Below, in pieces: positions 50,387 through 59,608 of a stretch of DNA of 64,000 nt. The position numbers and the translations under genes were made by a program. This DNA is from an uncultured Myxococcales bacterium. GTDB lineage: Bacteria > Myxococcota_A > UBA9042. The notes beneath the pieces were generated by a model, which saw only the letters and a list, made by a program, of their open reading frames with translations, did not search any database and was not told where the DNA came from. How positions within the stretch are numbered: the first letter of the stretch is position 1; every line of letters starts with the position of its first letter. The stretch lies in the NCBI GenBank assembly GCA_903842345.1, contig CAIMLR010000023.1, positions 179,379-243,378 of the forward strand, given 5' to 3'.

Positions 50387-51757
50387 CTACTGGCGGCGCG
50401 CCAGATAGTCGATCAGGTCAATCTTCGTGATGATGCCCACGACCTTGCCGCCGGTCACCACGACCGCCACGTTGTCCTGGGCAAAGATCTGCCGCAGCTG
50501 TTCGATCGACGCATCCGGGTGGATGATGCCCTCAATCGGCTTCACCAGCGTCTCGACCTTGTCCTCGCGCGTGGCCTGACCGTCGACGATGGCGCCGAGC
50601 AGGTCAATTTCGTGGACCATGCCGACGGGATCGCCGTTCTCGCCGATCACCGGCATCTGCGAGATGCCTTCGCGCTTGAGCCGCACGATGACCGGGCCGA
50701 GGCGCTCGTCCGGCGTGCACGTGTGCAGGTTGTGCGACTTGCCGCGCATCAGATCGCGGACGCTGGCTTCGCCGCTGGTCGGCTCAAAGAAGCCGTTGTC
50801 CTTCATCCAGTCGTCGTTGAAGAATTTCGACAGGTAGATCGCGCCCGAGTCCGGCAGGATCACGACGATCGTCGAGTTGCGGCCGAGTTCACGCGCCAGA
50901 CCCGCCGCGACGTGCACCGCGCCGCCTGAGCTGCCGCCCGCGAAGATGCCCTCCTCACGCGTCAGCCGCCGCGCCATCTGGAAGCATTCGCGGTCGTTGA
51001 CCTGAATCACGTCGTCGATGTGACCGAATTCCAGGGCGCCACAGACCATGTCCTCGCCGATGCCCTCGACCTTGTACGTGTGCGGCGCGCCGTGTGTGCC
51101 GGTGTGGAACATGTCGTAGTAGATCGACCCTTCCGGATCGACGCCGACGGTGCGCATCCGCGGATTCTTTTCCTTGAGGAATTTCGACGTGCCGCTCATG
51201 GTGCCGCCGGTGCCCAAGCCGCCGACGAGGACGTGGAAATTGCCGCCCGTCTGTTCCCAAATTTCCGGGCCGGTGGACGCGTAGTGCGCCGCGATGTTTT
51301 CCTTGTTGTGGTACTGATTGATCATAAATGAGTTTGGCGTCTCGCGGGCGATGCGCTTGGCCGTCTCGTAGTAGCTCTCGGGGCTGTCCGCGGGCACCGC
51401 CGTCGGCGTGACCACGACTTCCGCGCCAAACGCCTTGAGGCGCCGCACTTTCTCTTCGCTCATCTTGTCCGGCATCGTGAAGATGCAGCGGTAGCCCTTG
51501 ACGGCCGCCGCCATCGCGACGCCCACGCCGGTGTTGCCGCTCGTGTTTTCCACGATGACGGCGCCCGGCTTCAATTGGCCGGAGCGTTCGGCGAGTTCCA
51601 GGATGTGGATCGCCATCCGGTCCTTGATGGAACCGCCCGGGTTCATGAACTCCAACTTGGCGAGCACGCGCGCGTCATGGCGGCCGACGACCTTGTTGAG
51701 CTGAACCAACGGCGTGTCGCCGATCGCGTGAAGGACGTTGTTGTAGATGCCGCGCAT
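50387..51757 (-). CDS. Cystathionine beta-synthase with CBS-pair regulatory domain
   Basis: 456 residues. The fold type II PLP core shows NPGGSIKDR (Lys45), ENTSGNTGVGVAMAA, GGLGTGGTMSGTSKFLKE and GGSSGGAVHVAAGLAREL. The C-terminal ~120 residues are two CBS modules (LMRGKSHNLHTCTPDERLGP; IFAQDNVAVVVTGGKVVGI), as in eukaryotic and actinobacterial CBS; cysteine synthases lack them. It condenses serine and homocysteine to cystathionine. ATG at 51757 has GAGG upstream and gives the family-like start MRGIYNNVLHAIGDTPL. It pairs with the gene at 45977-47158 in reverse transsulfuration. Confidence 0.92.
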   Translation of the reverse strand: MRGIYNNVLHAIGDTPLVQLNKVVGRHDARVLAKLEFMNPGGSIKDRMAIHILELAERSGQLKPGAVIVENTSGNTGVGVAMAAAVKGYRCIFTMPDKMSEEKVRRLKAFGAEVVVTPTAVPADSPESYYETAKRIARETPNSFMINQYHNKENIAAHYASTGPEIWEQTGGNFHVLVGGLGTGGTMSGTSKFLKEKNPRMRTVGVDPEGSIYYDMFHTGTHGAPHTYKVEGIGEDMVCGALEFGHIDDVIQVNDRECFQMARRLTREEGIFAGGSSGGAVHVAAGLARELGRNSTIVVILPDSGAIYLSKFFNDDWMKDNGFFEPTSGEASVRDLMRGKSHNLHTCTPDERLGPVIVRLKREGISQMPVIGENGDPVGMVHEIDLLGAIVDGQATREDKVETLVKPIEGIIHPDASIEQLRQIFAQDNVAVVVTGGKVVGIITKIDLIDYLARRQ

Positions 51758-51881
51758 GGGTGCCTCGTGGTGAAATTCCGGTGCGTAGATAGCGCAGTTG
51801 CTGCCATTTTGTCCACTTGCCGCGGCAAGCCTGTGGCCGTTCGCGCCTGACTCGTGCACACTGTTCCCCTCAGGAGTGCCG

Positions 51882-53918
51882 ATGCGTCGACTGCTTTTCT
51901 CCACTCTTCTCGCCGTCCTGTGGGTCGCCCAAGTGGCGGCCGCGCCGAGGGTTGGGCCCGTGCGCGTGGGCGGCTATCTGGGCGCGTATCTGGATGCGCG
52001 GGCGCGTGGCGACGCCGCGGAAGCGGACCGGCAGCTGGCCAATGGCCGTGCGCGTTGGGATGGCGCGCTGCTGGAAGTGCAGTTGCACCTCGCGGATCCC
52101 GCCGCGCTCAGCGACGCCGATCTGGCGGTTTTTGGCGGTCGCGTCGCCGTACGCGGTCAGGATCTCGCGGACGTGTGGCTGCCCGTGGCGCGCATCGCGG
52201 CGTTTGTTGACGCCCATCCGGAGATCGCGTTCGCGCAGCTCCCGTGGCGTCCGGTCACGCTCATGGGCCCGCACCAAAGCCAGGGCGCGACGCGTTTTCG
52301 CGACGATGCAGTGCTGTGTCTTGCCGACAACGGCGCCAAGTCGACGGTCGCAGTCGTGGACGAAGATTTTCAGGACATCGACAAGTCCGTCGCCGCCGGT
52401 GAACTGACCGGCTACACCGCGGGCAACAAAATCGCCTTCAACGGCCAGCACGGCGCCATGTGCGCGGAGGTCATCGCGGACGTCGCCCCCAACGCCGCGC
52501 TCGTTCTGTACTCCGTGAGCAGCATCGCGTCGATGCAGGCTTTCGCCAAGGAAGTGACGACCAAGGGCAATCCCAAGAACATCGGCGTTGTCAGCCACTC
52601 CGTCGGTTGGTTTGGCCAGAGCTTTGGCCGCCACACCGGCCCCCTGTGCGCGGTGACCGACCAGGTGCGCAGCGCCAACATCGTCTGGGTCAACGCCGCG
52701 GGCAACAACGGCGGCGGTAGCTTCTATCAGGGCATCTGGACCGACGCGGACAAGGACGGCAGCCACGAGATTGAACCGGGCGAAAAGCGCCTGCAGTTTC
52801 GCGGTCATTCGTGGGCGCCGATTCAGCTGGTCATCGATTGGGACGACTACGAGGCCCGCAAGATCGATCTGAACGCCACGCTGTGGCGCAAGGATGGCGA
52901 CCAGTGGGTCGTAGAGACGACGTCCAAGCTCAAGCAGGGCAAGAACACGCCGAGCGCGGAGTGGCTTGTCGTGCAGACGCCGAAGGACGCGGATTACGGC
53001 ATTGAGATCACGAGCGCCTCGCAAATTGCCGTGCCCGCCGGACTGCGGCTGCGGGTGGTGAGTACGGGCTACGGCGTCCAGTTCTCGGCGTGGACGGACA
53101 ACGGCAACGTCTACGATCCGGCGTCGTGCAAGGGCGTGCTCACCGTCGGCGCGCTCCGCTGGAGTCAGTACGACAAGGGGCCGCTGGAGGACTACAGCTC
53201 CTTTGGCCCGACGGTCGACGGCCGCCAAAAGCCGGAGGTCGTCGCGCCGACGGGCATCACGACGAGCTTTGGCGACTTCTACGGCACGTCCGCGTCCTGT
53301 CCGCATGTGGCGGGCGTCGCGGCCCTGCTGCGCACCGCCTTTCCCAACGCGAGCGCCGACGCGATTGTCCAGAACATCATCGCCCGCACCACGCCAATGG
53401 GCGATGGCGGTCTGCCCGACGACGCGTTTGGCTTTGGCCGCGTGGAGGTCAGCGGGGTCGAACTCGGCTGGGAGTGCACCAACGCCGTCGGCGGACCCAG
53501 CGAGGTGACGTGCGCCACCGCGTGCGGCAGCGTCGGGAAGCACGCGTGCGGCAACACCTGCCGCTGGAACGCCTGCCAAGCCCCGACGGAGAGCTGCAAC
53601 GGCAAGGACGACGACTGCAACGGCGCGACCGACGAGGCGTTTGACTGCGCGCTCGGCCAAAGCGCCACGTGCACGACGGACAGCGGCGCGTTGGGCGTCC
53701 ACACGTGCTCGAGCCTCTGCGCGTGGAACACTTGCCAGGTGATGCCAGACGCCAGCGGCAGCTTGGACGGCAACGGCGGCGATGCCCCGGTCGTCGGCGG
53801 CACGGACAGCGCCACCGGGACGGCCAATGGCTGCGGTGCGGGCAGCAGGGGCGGCGCTTGGCCGCTCGTCGTGCTCGTCGCTGTCGCCGCGTTGTGGATT
53901 CGCCGCCGCGCGCTGTAG
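51882..53918 (+). CDS. Subtilisin-like (S8) serine protease with MYXO-CTERM-type anchor
   Basis: 678 residues. A signal peptide ends VAQVAAA. The catalytic set is visible: Asp160 in VAVVDEDF, His190 in GQHGAMCAEVIA, oxyanion Asn275 in NAAGNNGG and Ser470 in GTSASCPHVAGVAALL. An insert of about 150 residues separates Asn and Ser. The C-terminal part has Cys-rich segments including NGKDDDCNGATDE, found in MopE-like proteins, and then GCGAGSRGG, a hydrophobic helix and RRR, which is the MYXO-CTERM sorting pattern. A surface-anchored or released protease is likely. AGGAG precedes the ATG; longer upstream readings lack the signal peptide at the start. Confidence 0.88.
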   Translation: MRRLLFSTLLAVLWVAQVAAAPRVGPVRVGGYLGAYLDARARGDAAEADRQLANGRARWDGALLEVQLHLADPAALSDADLAVFGGRVAVRGQDLADVWLPVARIAAFVDAHPEIAFAQLPWRPVTLMGPHQSQGATRFRDDAVLCLADNGAKSTVAVVDEDFQDIDKSVAAGELTGYTAGNKIAFNGQHGAMCAEVIADVAPNAALVLYSVSSIASMQAFAKEVTTKGNPKNIGVVSHSVGWFGQSFGRHTGPLCAVTDQVRSANIVWVNAAGNNGGGSFYQGIWTDADKDGSHEIEPGEKRLQFRGHSWAPIQLVIDWDDYEARKIDLNATLWRKDGDQWVVETTSKLKQGKNTPSAEWLVVQTPKDADYGIEITSASQIAVPAGLRLRVVSTGYGVQFSAWTDNGNVYDPASCKGVLTVGALRWSQYDKGPLEDYSSFGPTVDGRQKPEVVAPTGITTSFGDFYGTSASCPHVAGVAALLRTAFPNASADAIVQNIIARTTPMGDGGLPDDAFGFGRVEVSGVELGWECTNAVGGPSEVTCATACGSVGKHACGNTCRWNACQAPTESCNGKDDDCNGATDEAFDCALGQSATCTTDSGALGVHTCSSLCAWNTCQVMPDASGSLDGNGGDAPVVGGTDSATGTANGCGAGSRGGAWPLVVLVAVAALWIRRRAL

Positions 53919-54089
53919 CGTTCGTCGGGCGAGCCCCGCATTGGCGCGCACGCTTTCGATTCGACGCCAGCGTAGCGCGGCGCTTGGCCCAAACAGCGTC
54001 TTTCCGGTTCCCGTCAACTGCGCGAAAGTACATGGGCAGGCCACGTGCAGGCGCCCCTCACACACCCGCGCGCGCGATGCCCAGATTGC

Positions 54090-54118
54090 GTGACATTCTC
54101 TGATCCGCAGGCTATCGT
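54090..54118 (+). promoter_or_regulatory. Putative promoter of the cyclase gene
   Basis: GTGACA (54090-54095), a 17-bp spacer, TATCGT (54113-54118), with the ATG at 54159 about 35 bp past the expected start site. Confidence 0.4.
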
Positions 54119-54158
54119 CTCGCAGCGGAACGGTGCCCAAATTCCGCCTGAGGCCAAG

Positions 54159-57100
54159 ATGTCGCGCGCCATTTCAGCTGACATCGTCCGGTTCGTCCCC
54201 AACGTGACGGCAAATCGTGCCGCGCGTATGACTGCGTCCATGGAACACGCCGAGGCGGACGAGCTGTATGGCGCGCTCTTCTTCGCCGACATCTCTGGCT
54301 TCTCGCGCCTCACGGAACAGCTGGCGTCCCGACCGGACGGTGCCGAGCGCATTGGCCAGTACCTGAACCAGTATCTTGGCCGGCTTGTCGACCAGATTGA
54401 AGCGCATGGCGGCGACGTGCTGAAGTTCGCGGGCGACGCCGTGATTGCGCTTTGGCCGCTGACCGACGCCGCGGATCGCGAGGGCCTGGCAACTGCGACT
54501 CAGGCGGCGGCGGCTTGTGCCCTGCGCGCGCAGCAGGAGCTCGCCGGCTTTGAGGCTGGCGAGGTGATGCTCTCGATGCGCATTTGCGTCGGCGCGGGCG
54601 CCATGCGGCTGATGCACGTGGGCGGCGTGCTGAATCGCTGGGAAATCGTGCCGTGCGGCAGGCCCGTCACGGAGATCGCGGACCTGAAGCCGCTGACGCC
54701 CGTCGGCGCCGTGGTCGTCAGCGGCAACGCGTGGGAGCTGCTCGCGGGTCGTTTCTCAGGCAAACCCGCGCAGCGCACGGCCGACAATCGGCAGACCGTG
54801 CACGACGTGGAAGCGGCGACTGCTGACCTGTGGACCAACGTGTCCAGCGGCGCGCCGGAAATGGGGCCGATGCGCCTGCGGTGGTCAGAGGATTTGCCCG
54901 CGGCGTTGCCGCTGCACCGCGATCCGGTCTCCGACGACGCTGAAGAGCTGCTCCGCGCCTGGGTGCCGGGCGTGATGCTGTCCAGCATCGCCAACGGGCT
55001 CTCGGAATGGCTGTCTGAACTGCGGCGCATCTCCGTGGTCTTTGTGCAATTGCCGATGGCGACGGCTGAGGACGCCGACCTCAACCGGCTGCAAGAGTTG
55101 GTCGCGGCCTTGCAGCGCTGCGTCTATCGCTTTGACGGCGGCATCGACAAGATCAGCGTCGATGAAAAAGGCGCGGTGTTGATTGCCGCGTTTGGCCTGC
55201 CGCCTCTCTCCCACGAGGACGATCCGGTCCGCTCGCTGCATGCGGCGATGGCGATTCACAAGGCCATGACCGACCACGGCGTGCCCGCGTCCATCGGCGT
55301 GGCGACGGGGCAAGTCTTTTGCGGCACTGTCGGCACGACGGCGCGCTGCGAGTACACGGTCATCGGCCACACAGTCAATCTCGCGGCGCGGTTGATGGAG
55401 GCGGGCGAGGGGCGTTTGCTCTGCGACGACGCGACGGCCCGCTTCGCCGCCCCGCAGATGGAATTGCTGCCGGTGGCGCTGCTGGATATTCGCGGCCGGT
55501 CCGAGTCCGTGCAAGTGTTTACGCCGACGGGGCTGGTGCGCGAAGCGGTGCGGGCGAAGACCGTGCTGGTCGGGCGGCAGACCGAGCGGGATGTCCTGTC
55601 GCGGGCGATTCATTCGGTCGTGCGTGCCCACCAGTCGGCGTGCGTGGTCGTTGAGGGGGAAGCGGGCATCGGCAAGTCCCGGCTGCTCGACGAGATGGAG
55701 GCCCAGGCTGAGACCATGGGCTTCCGGATGTTGCGCGGCGCTGGCGATGCAGTCGATCGCAACGCGCCATATCATCCGTGGCGCGCCGTATTTTCTGAGA
55801 TCTTTGGCATTTCTCCGGTCGACGGCCTCCAGGAACGCGCGGCAAAGGTCAACGCGGTCATCGCGTTTCTCCCCGCCGATCTGCGGGCTCTGGCGCCGCT
55901 GCTGGAAGCCGTGATTGCCCTCGACCTGGGCCCGGACTCAGGCGTCGAAGGCCTGACGGGTGAAGCGCGGCTGGCGCAAACCCATCGCCTGCTCTCGGCG
56001 ATCCTGCAGCACGTGGTGGACGAGCGGAACACGGGCTTGCTACTGGAGGACTGCCACTGGTTCGATTCGGCTTCGTGGATGCTGCTGCGCGCGGTGCGGC
56101 TGACGGCCAAGCCGCTGCTGGTGGTGATCGCCACGCGGACGATGGAGCGGCCGACGCCGGAGTTTGAGGCGCTGATCGCGGAGTCGAGCGTCAATCGCCT
56201 GCGCCTCGGACCCATGGGCCGCGACGACTGCGGCTTGCTCGCGGCGCAGCGCTTGGGCGTCCACACGATTCCGCCAGAAGTCGTTGACTTCATGCACCAG
56301 CGCGCTGGCGGCAACGCGCTGTATGTGGAAGAGCTTGCGGCGGTCCTGCACGAAAATGGCAGCCTGGTGATCCAGGGCGATGAGGCGCGCCTCGCCGTGT
56401 CCTTTGACCAGCTCGCGCGCACGCGCCTGCCGGCGACGGTGGAAGGTCTGATTGTCAGTCGCCTCGACGCGCTCGAGCCGACGCAGCAGATGGCACTGAA
56501 AGTCGCGAGCGTCGTGGGTCGTTTGTTCCCCCTTGAAGTGGTGACGGACGTGTTCCCGCTCGCCGAGCGCAAAGGCGACCTCGCGGGGTTGATGCCCGGG
56601 CTTGTGCAGCAGGACCTGCTGCGCGATGGCGAGCAGCCCGCGCACTTCCTGTTCAAGCACGTCCTGACGCAAGAAGCGATCTACGGCCTCATGCTGTTTG
56701 GCCAGCGCCGCGGTCTCCACCGCGCGGTGGCGGAGTGGTATGAGCGGACGAATTCGGACGACCTTTCCCACTTGCTCCCCGTCCTCGCGCACCACTGGCA
56801 GCGCGCGGAGGAGTGGTCGCGCGCGATCGCGTGTCTGGAACAAGCCGCGGAGCAGAATCTGGACCGCTTCGCCAACCGCGAGACGGTCGACCTGCTGAGC
56901 CAAGCGCTCGTGCTCGACCGCGATCATCCCGGCCAGACCCTCCCGATGCGGCGGATGCACTGGATGCGCCATCTGGCGGAAGCATGGTTCCGGCTTGGTG
57001 ATTTGGCCAAAGCCAAGCGCTTTGGCGAGGACGCGCTGCAGATGCTCGGCATGTCGGTGCCGACGACGCTGTTGGGGCAGATTCCGTCGTTGATCGGCCA

Positions 57101-58325
57101 AATCGGCCTGCGGGTGCTGCAGCGGTGGATGCCGTCCCGGTTCGCGGTGACGACGCCGGAAGAGCGGGAGCGGCGGGTGTGGGCGACGCGCGTGCTGAAC
57201 CGGCTCACGGAGATCAACATTTACGCCGAGGACGCGCTTGGCTGCCTGGATTCGGGTCTGCGCGAACTCAACACGATGGAGCCGGTCGGGCCGTCCGCGG
57301 AGTTGGGCAAGGCGTACGCCGTCATGGCGGTGCTCGTCGGCACCGTGCCGCCGCTCCGGGGGCTCGCCCACGCGTGGGGCCAGCGCGCGATCGAGGTCAC
57401 ACAGGCGTCGCCCAACCCGGGAGCGGCGCTCAGCTACGTGCTGTCGCGCGTGGGTATCGTCGATCTGTACGCCGCGAATTGGCCGGATGCCACGGACAAA
57501 TTGCGCCGCGCCGCAGAGATTGGCCGGACGACGGGCGATCGCCGCTTGCGGGAAGAAGCCACCGGCGTGCTGGGCCTGACGCTCTTCTTCGCCAGCCGCT
57601 TCTCGGAAGCGCGCGCTCACTTTGACGCGCTCAAGTCCTCCGCGCACTTCTCCAACAACCAGCAGACCCAGGCGTGGAGCCGCTTTGCCTTGGCCGGCCA
57701 CCACTTGCGCGCGGGTGACGCCGATCATGCGCGTCAGCAGCTGGTTGAAGTCGAAGAGTGGGTGCAAAAATCGGCGAGCGCGTCGGAAGTCCTTTGGGCG
57801 CACGGTTTGCTGGCGCTGGCGTGGTTCCGTCTGGGCGAGCAGGAGCGCGCCGAAGCGCTGGCCGATACCTTGCTGCCGTACATCCAGAAGCTGCCGGTGG
57901 CGTATTGGGTGCAGCACGCGCTCGCCGCGCTGGCGGAGACGTACCTGCTGCTCTGGGAGCAGGCGGGTTCCGATCGCGCGCGGTGCCGGGCGCTCAAGCG
58001 CAAGTCCAACATCGCGTGCACGGCGATGCGCCGCTTCAGCTGGTCGTTCGCTTTCGGTCGACCGCACGCGCAGCTGTGGGACGGCGTGCTCGCGCAGCTC
58101 TCTGGCAACACCCGCAGCGCGCAGCGACATTGGGAGCGGTGCATCGCGATTGCGGAAGCGCAGGTGATGCCTTGGGAAGCGGCGCTGGCTCGCCGTGAAT
58201 ATGGACGCAGTCTTCCGCGGACTGACCCTCGGCGGGCGGAGTGGCTCGCTCGCGCGTGCGTGGAGCTGGAGAAGCTCGGTGCGACTTGGGATCTGGATCG
58301 CGCTGAACGAAGCAGGTGGTCGTGA
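54159..58325 (+). CDS. Soluble-adenylyl-cyclase-like protein: tandem cyclase domains, AAA-type ATPase, TPR
   Basis: 1388 residues, cytoplasmic. The first class III cyclase domain (about 35-200) has FADISGF with Asp44 and GGDVLKFAGDAVIALW with Lys89 and Asp93. The second (about 290-460) has EYTVIGHTVNLAARLM with Thr400, Asn407 and Arg411. The layout of human ADCY10 is the same, with metal ligands from C1 and Asn/Arg from C2, so one working site and probably cAMP are predicted. A P-loop (GEAGIGKS, about 499-506) opens an AAA-type ATPase (VLVGRQTERD before it). The last ~550 residues are TPR-like helices. ATG at 54159 has GAGG upstream. The stop overlaps the next start (GTGA). Confidence 0.9.
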   Translation: MSRAISADIVRFVPNVTANRAARMTASMEHAEADELYGALFFADISGFSRLTEQLASRPDGAERIGQYLNQYLGRLVDQIEAHGGDVLKFAGDAVIALWPLTDAADREGLATATQAAAACALRAQQELAGFEAGEVMLSMRICVGAGAMRLMHVGGVLNRWEIVPCGRPVTEIADLKPLTPVGAVVVSGNAWELLAGRFSGKPAQRTADNRQTVHDVEAATADLWTNVSSGAPEMGPMRLRWSEDLPAALPLHRDPVSDDAEELLRAWVPGVMLSSIANGLSEWLSELRRISVVFVQLPMATAEDADLNRLQELVAALQRCVYRFDGGIDKISVDEKGAVLIAAFGLPPLSHEDDPVRSLHAAMAIHKAMTDHGVPASIGVATGQVFCGTVGTTARCEYTVIGHTVNLAARLMEAGEGRLLCDDATARFAAPQMELLPVALLDIRGRSESVQVFTPTGLVREAVRAKTVLVGRQTERDVLSRAIHSVVRAHQSACVVVEGEAGIGKSRLLDEMEAQAETMGFRMLRGAGDAVDRNAPYHPWRAVFSEIFGISPVDGLQERAAKVNAVIAFLPADLRALAPLLEAVIALDLGPDSGVEGLTGEARLAQTHRLLSAILQHVVDERNTGLLLEDCHWFDSASWMLLRAVRLTAKPLLVVIATRTMERPTPEFEALIAESSVNRLRLGPMGRDDCGLLAAQRLGVHTIPPEVVDFMHQRAGGNALYVEELAAVLHENGSLVIQGDEARLAVSFDQLARTRLPATVEGLIVSRLDALEPTQQMALKVASVVGRLFPLEVVTDVFPLAERKGDLAGLMPGLVQQDLLRDGEQPAHFLFKHVLTQEAIYGLMLFGQRRGLHRAVAEWYERTNSDDLSHLLPVLAHHWQRAEEWSRAIACLEQAAEQNLDRFANRETVDLLSQALVLDRDHPGQTLPMRRMHWMRHLAEAWFRLGDLAKAKRFGEDALQMLGMSVPTTLLGQIPSLIGQIGLRVLQRWMPSRFAVTTPEERERRVWATRVLNRLTEINIYAEDALGCLDSGLRELNTMEPVGPSAELGKAYAVMAVLVGTVPPLRGLAHAWGQRAIEVTQASPNPGAALSYVLSRVGIVDLYAANWPDATDKLRRAAEIGRTTGDRRLREEATGVLGLTLFFASRFSEARAHFDALKSSAHFSNNQQTQAWSRFALAGHHLRAGDADHARQQLVEVEEWVQKSASASEVLWAHGLLALAWFRLGEQERAEALADTLLPYIQKLPVAYWVQHALAALAETYLLLWEQAGSDRARCRALKRKSNIACTAMRRFSWSFAFGRPHAQLWDGVLAQLSGNTRSAQRHWERCIAIAEAQVMPWEAALARREYGRSLPRTDPRRAEWLARACVELEKLGATWDLDRAERSRWS

Positions 58326-59137
58326 ATCTAGAGGTCCTTCGCTGTCCAGATTGTCACGGCCCGTTCGTGCCCCGCGCCACCGTCCTGCTCTGCACAGTCT
58401 GCAATGCGGAGTGGTCGCTGCGCGAGGGAATTCCCGTCCTGTACCGCGAACCGTGGGTGCAGGGCCCGGACAAGCTGCTGCGCTACTTCTACGACGGCGT
58501 GCCGCGGCTGCATGACCCGCTGGTGCGGTACGGTCTGCCGATTTGGCAGCTGGGCGGCACGGAGGCCGACGCGCGGCGGCGCTACATGAAACACCTGCGG
58601 CTGGAGGAGCTGCAGCCGGGGCCGGAGCCCGTGCGATTCCTGGAAGTCAGCGTCGGTTCAGGTGCGAGCATCGGCTTGGTGCGGCAGGCGGCCAGCGCGG
58701 TGCCGGACATGGCGTACTGGGGCCTCGATCTGTCCTGGGGCATGATGAACCTCGCGCGCGCGCGCATCCGCAAGACCCGCCAGCCGGCCGTGGAGTGGGT
58801 GCAAGGCGACGCGCACGCGCTGCCGTTCGCCGATGGCGTATTTGACCGCGTGCTGCACGTGGGCGGCATCGGCGGCTTTCGCGATCCGGCCAAGGCGCTG
58901 GCGGAGATGTGTCGTGTCGCCAAGCCGGGCGCGCCGATCGTGGTCGTCGACGAACAGCTTGATCCCCATCGAAAGAACGGGCTGTGGCCGACGCTCTGGT
59001 TTCGCGCGGTGACGTTCTACGACGATCGCCCGCATTGCCCGACGGAGGCGCTGCCGCCCGGCGTGACCGACGTGGTGGAGGAGCAGGTCAGCCGTTTCTA
59101 CTACTGCCTGTCCTTCCGCGCGCCCGCAAAAACCTAG
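58322..59137 (+). CDS. Zinc-ribbon-headed SAM methyltransferase
   Basis: 271 residues. The N-terminus has two CxxC pairs (CPDCHG, CTVCNAEW) and LREGIPVL, a Trm112/UPF0434-type zinc ribbon. The class I methyltransferase core shows LEVSVGSGASIGLVR (motif I), GLDLSWGMM, WVQGDAHALPFADGVFDRV (motif II/IV) and GGFRDPAKALAEMCRVAKPG. Substrate unknown; the fold resembles small-molecule or menaquinone-type (UbiE-like) enzymes. Start codon GTG overlaps the stop of the cyclase gene, so the two are translated together and may act in one pathway. It ends 3 bp from the convergent CMD-like gene. Confidence 0.82.
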   Translation: MNLEVLRCPDCHGPFVPRATVLLCTVCNAEWSLREGIPVLYREPWVQGPDKLLRYFYDGVPRLHDPLVRYGLPIWQLGGTEADARRRYMKHLRLEELQPGPEPVRFLEVSVGSGASIGLVRQAASAVPDMAYWGLDLSWGMMNLARARIRKTRQPAVEWVQGDAHALPFADGVFDRVLHVGGIGGFRDPAKALAEMCRVAKPGAPIVVVDEQLDPHRKNGLWPTLWFRAVTFYDDRPHCPTEALPPGVTDVVEEQVSRFYYCLSFRAPAKT

Positions 59138-59140
59138 CGT

Positions 59141-59608
59141 CTATCCGCGGAATTTCGCCACGAGCGCCGGCAGCAGCGTCGCCGACTGCACGCCCGCACC
59201 ACCGGCATCCGCGGCCTGCGCCAGCGTCGTCAGGGTGACGGTCAGCGTGCGCGTGCCCTCGGCCAACACGTCGATGCCGCCATACAGCGTCGCGAGCAGG
59301 ATGATCTCAGCGATTTCATCGACGGCCACGCCCTCCATCAACGCCCAGTAGATGTGCACGGCAATCGCGAACGTCGGTCGCCGCCCGGCGCAGAACAGGG
59401 TCAGCAAGCAGCGCTCCCGGTTTGCCGGCGCGAGGGTCGGCGGGGCGTCATTGTAGAACCGGGTGCCTGCGAAAGTTGTCAGGCCCAGCGCCGGTGGGTA
59501 CGCGCCAGCGACAATCTTTGTCGCCACAGCATCCATCACGTCGCGGCTATAGCCACCTTTGAGCACAGTGAGTTGCACATCGGTCAGTTGCGTCTGGAAA
59601 TCGCTCAC
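59141..59608 (-). CDS. Carboxymuconolactone decarboxylase-like protein
   Basis: 155 residues. The helix RERCLLTLFCAGRRPTFAI followed by VHIYWALMEGVAVDEIAEI and LLATLYGGIDVL is the CMD/AhpD-like pattern, but the CxxC of peroxidase-active AhpD is missing (only one Cys). Function unknown. GTG start at 59608 has GGAG upstream and overlaps the stop of the SDR gene (GTGA). Last gene of a four-gene operon. Confidence 0.75.
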   Translation of the reverse strand: MSDFQTQLTDVQLTVLKGGYSRDVMDAVATKIVAGAYPPALGLTTFAGTRFYNDAPPTLAPANRERCLLTLFCAGRRPTFAIAVHIYWALMEGVAVDEIAEIILLATLYGGIDVLAEGTRTLTVTLTTLAQAADAGGAGVQSATLLPALVAKFRG

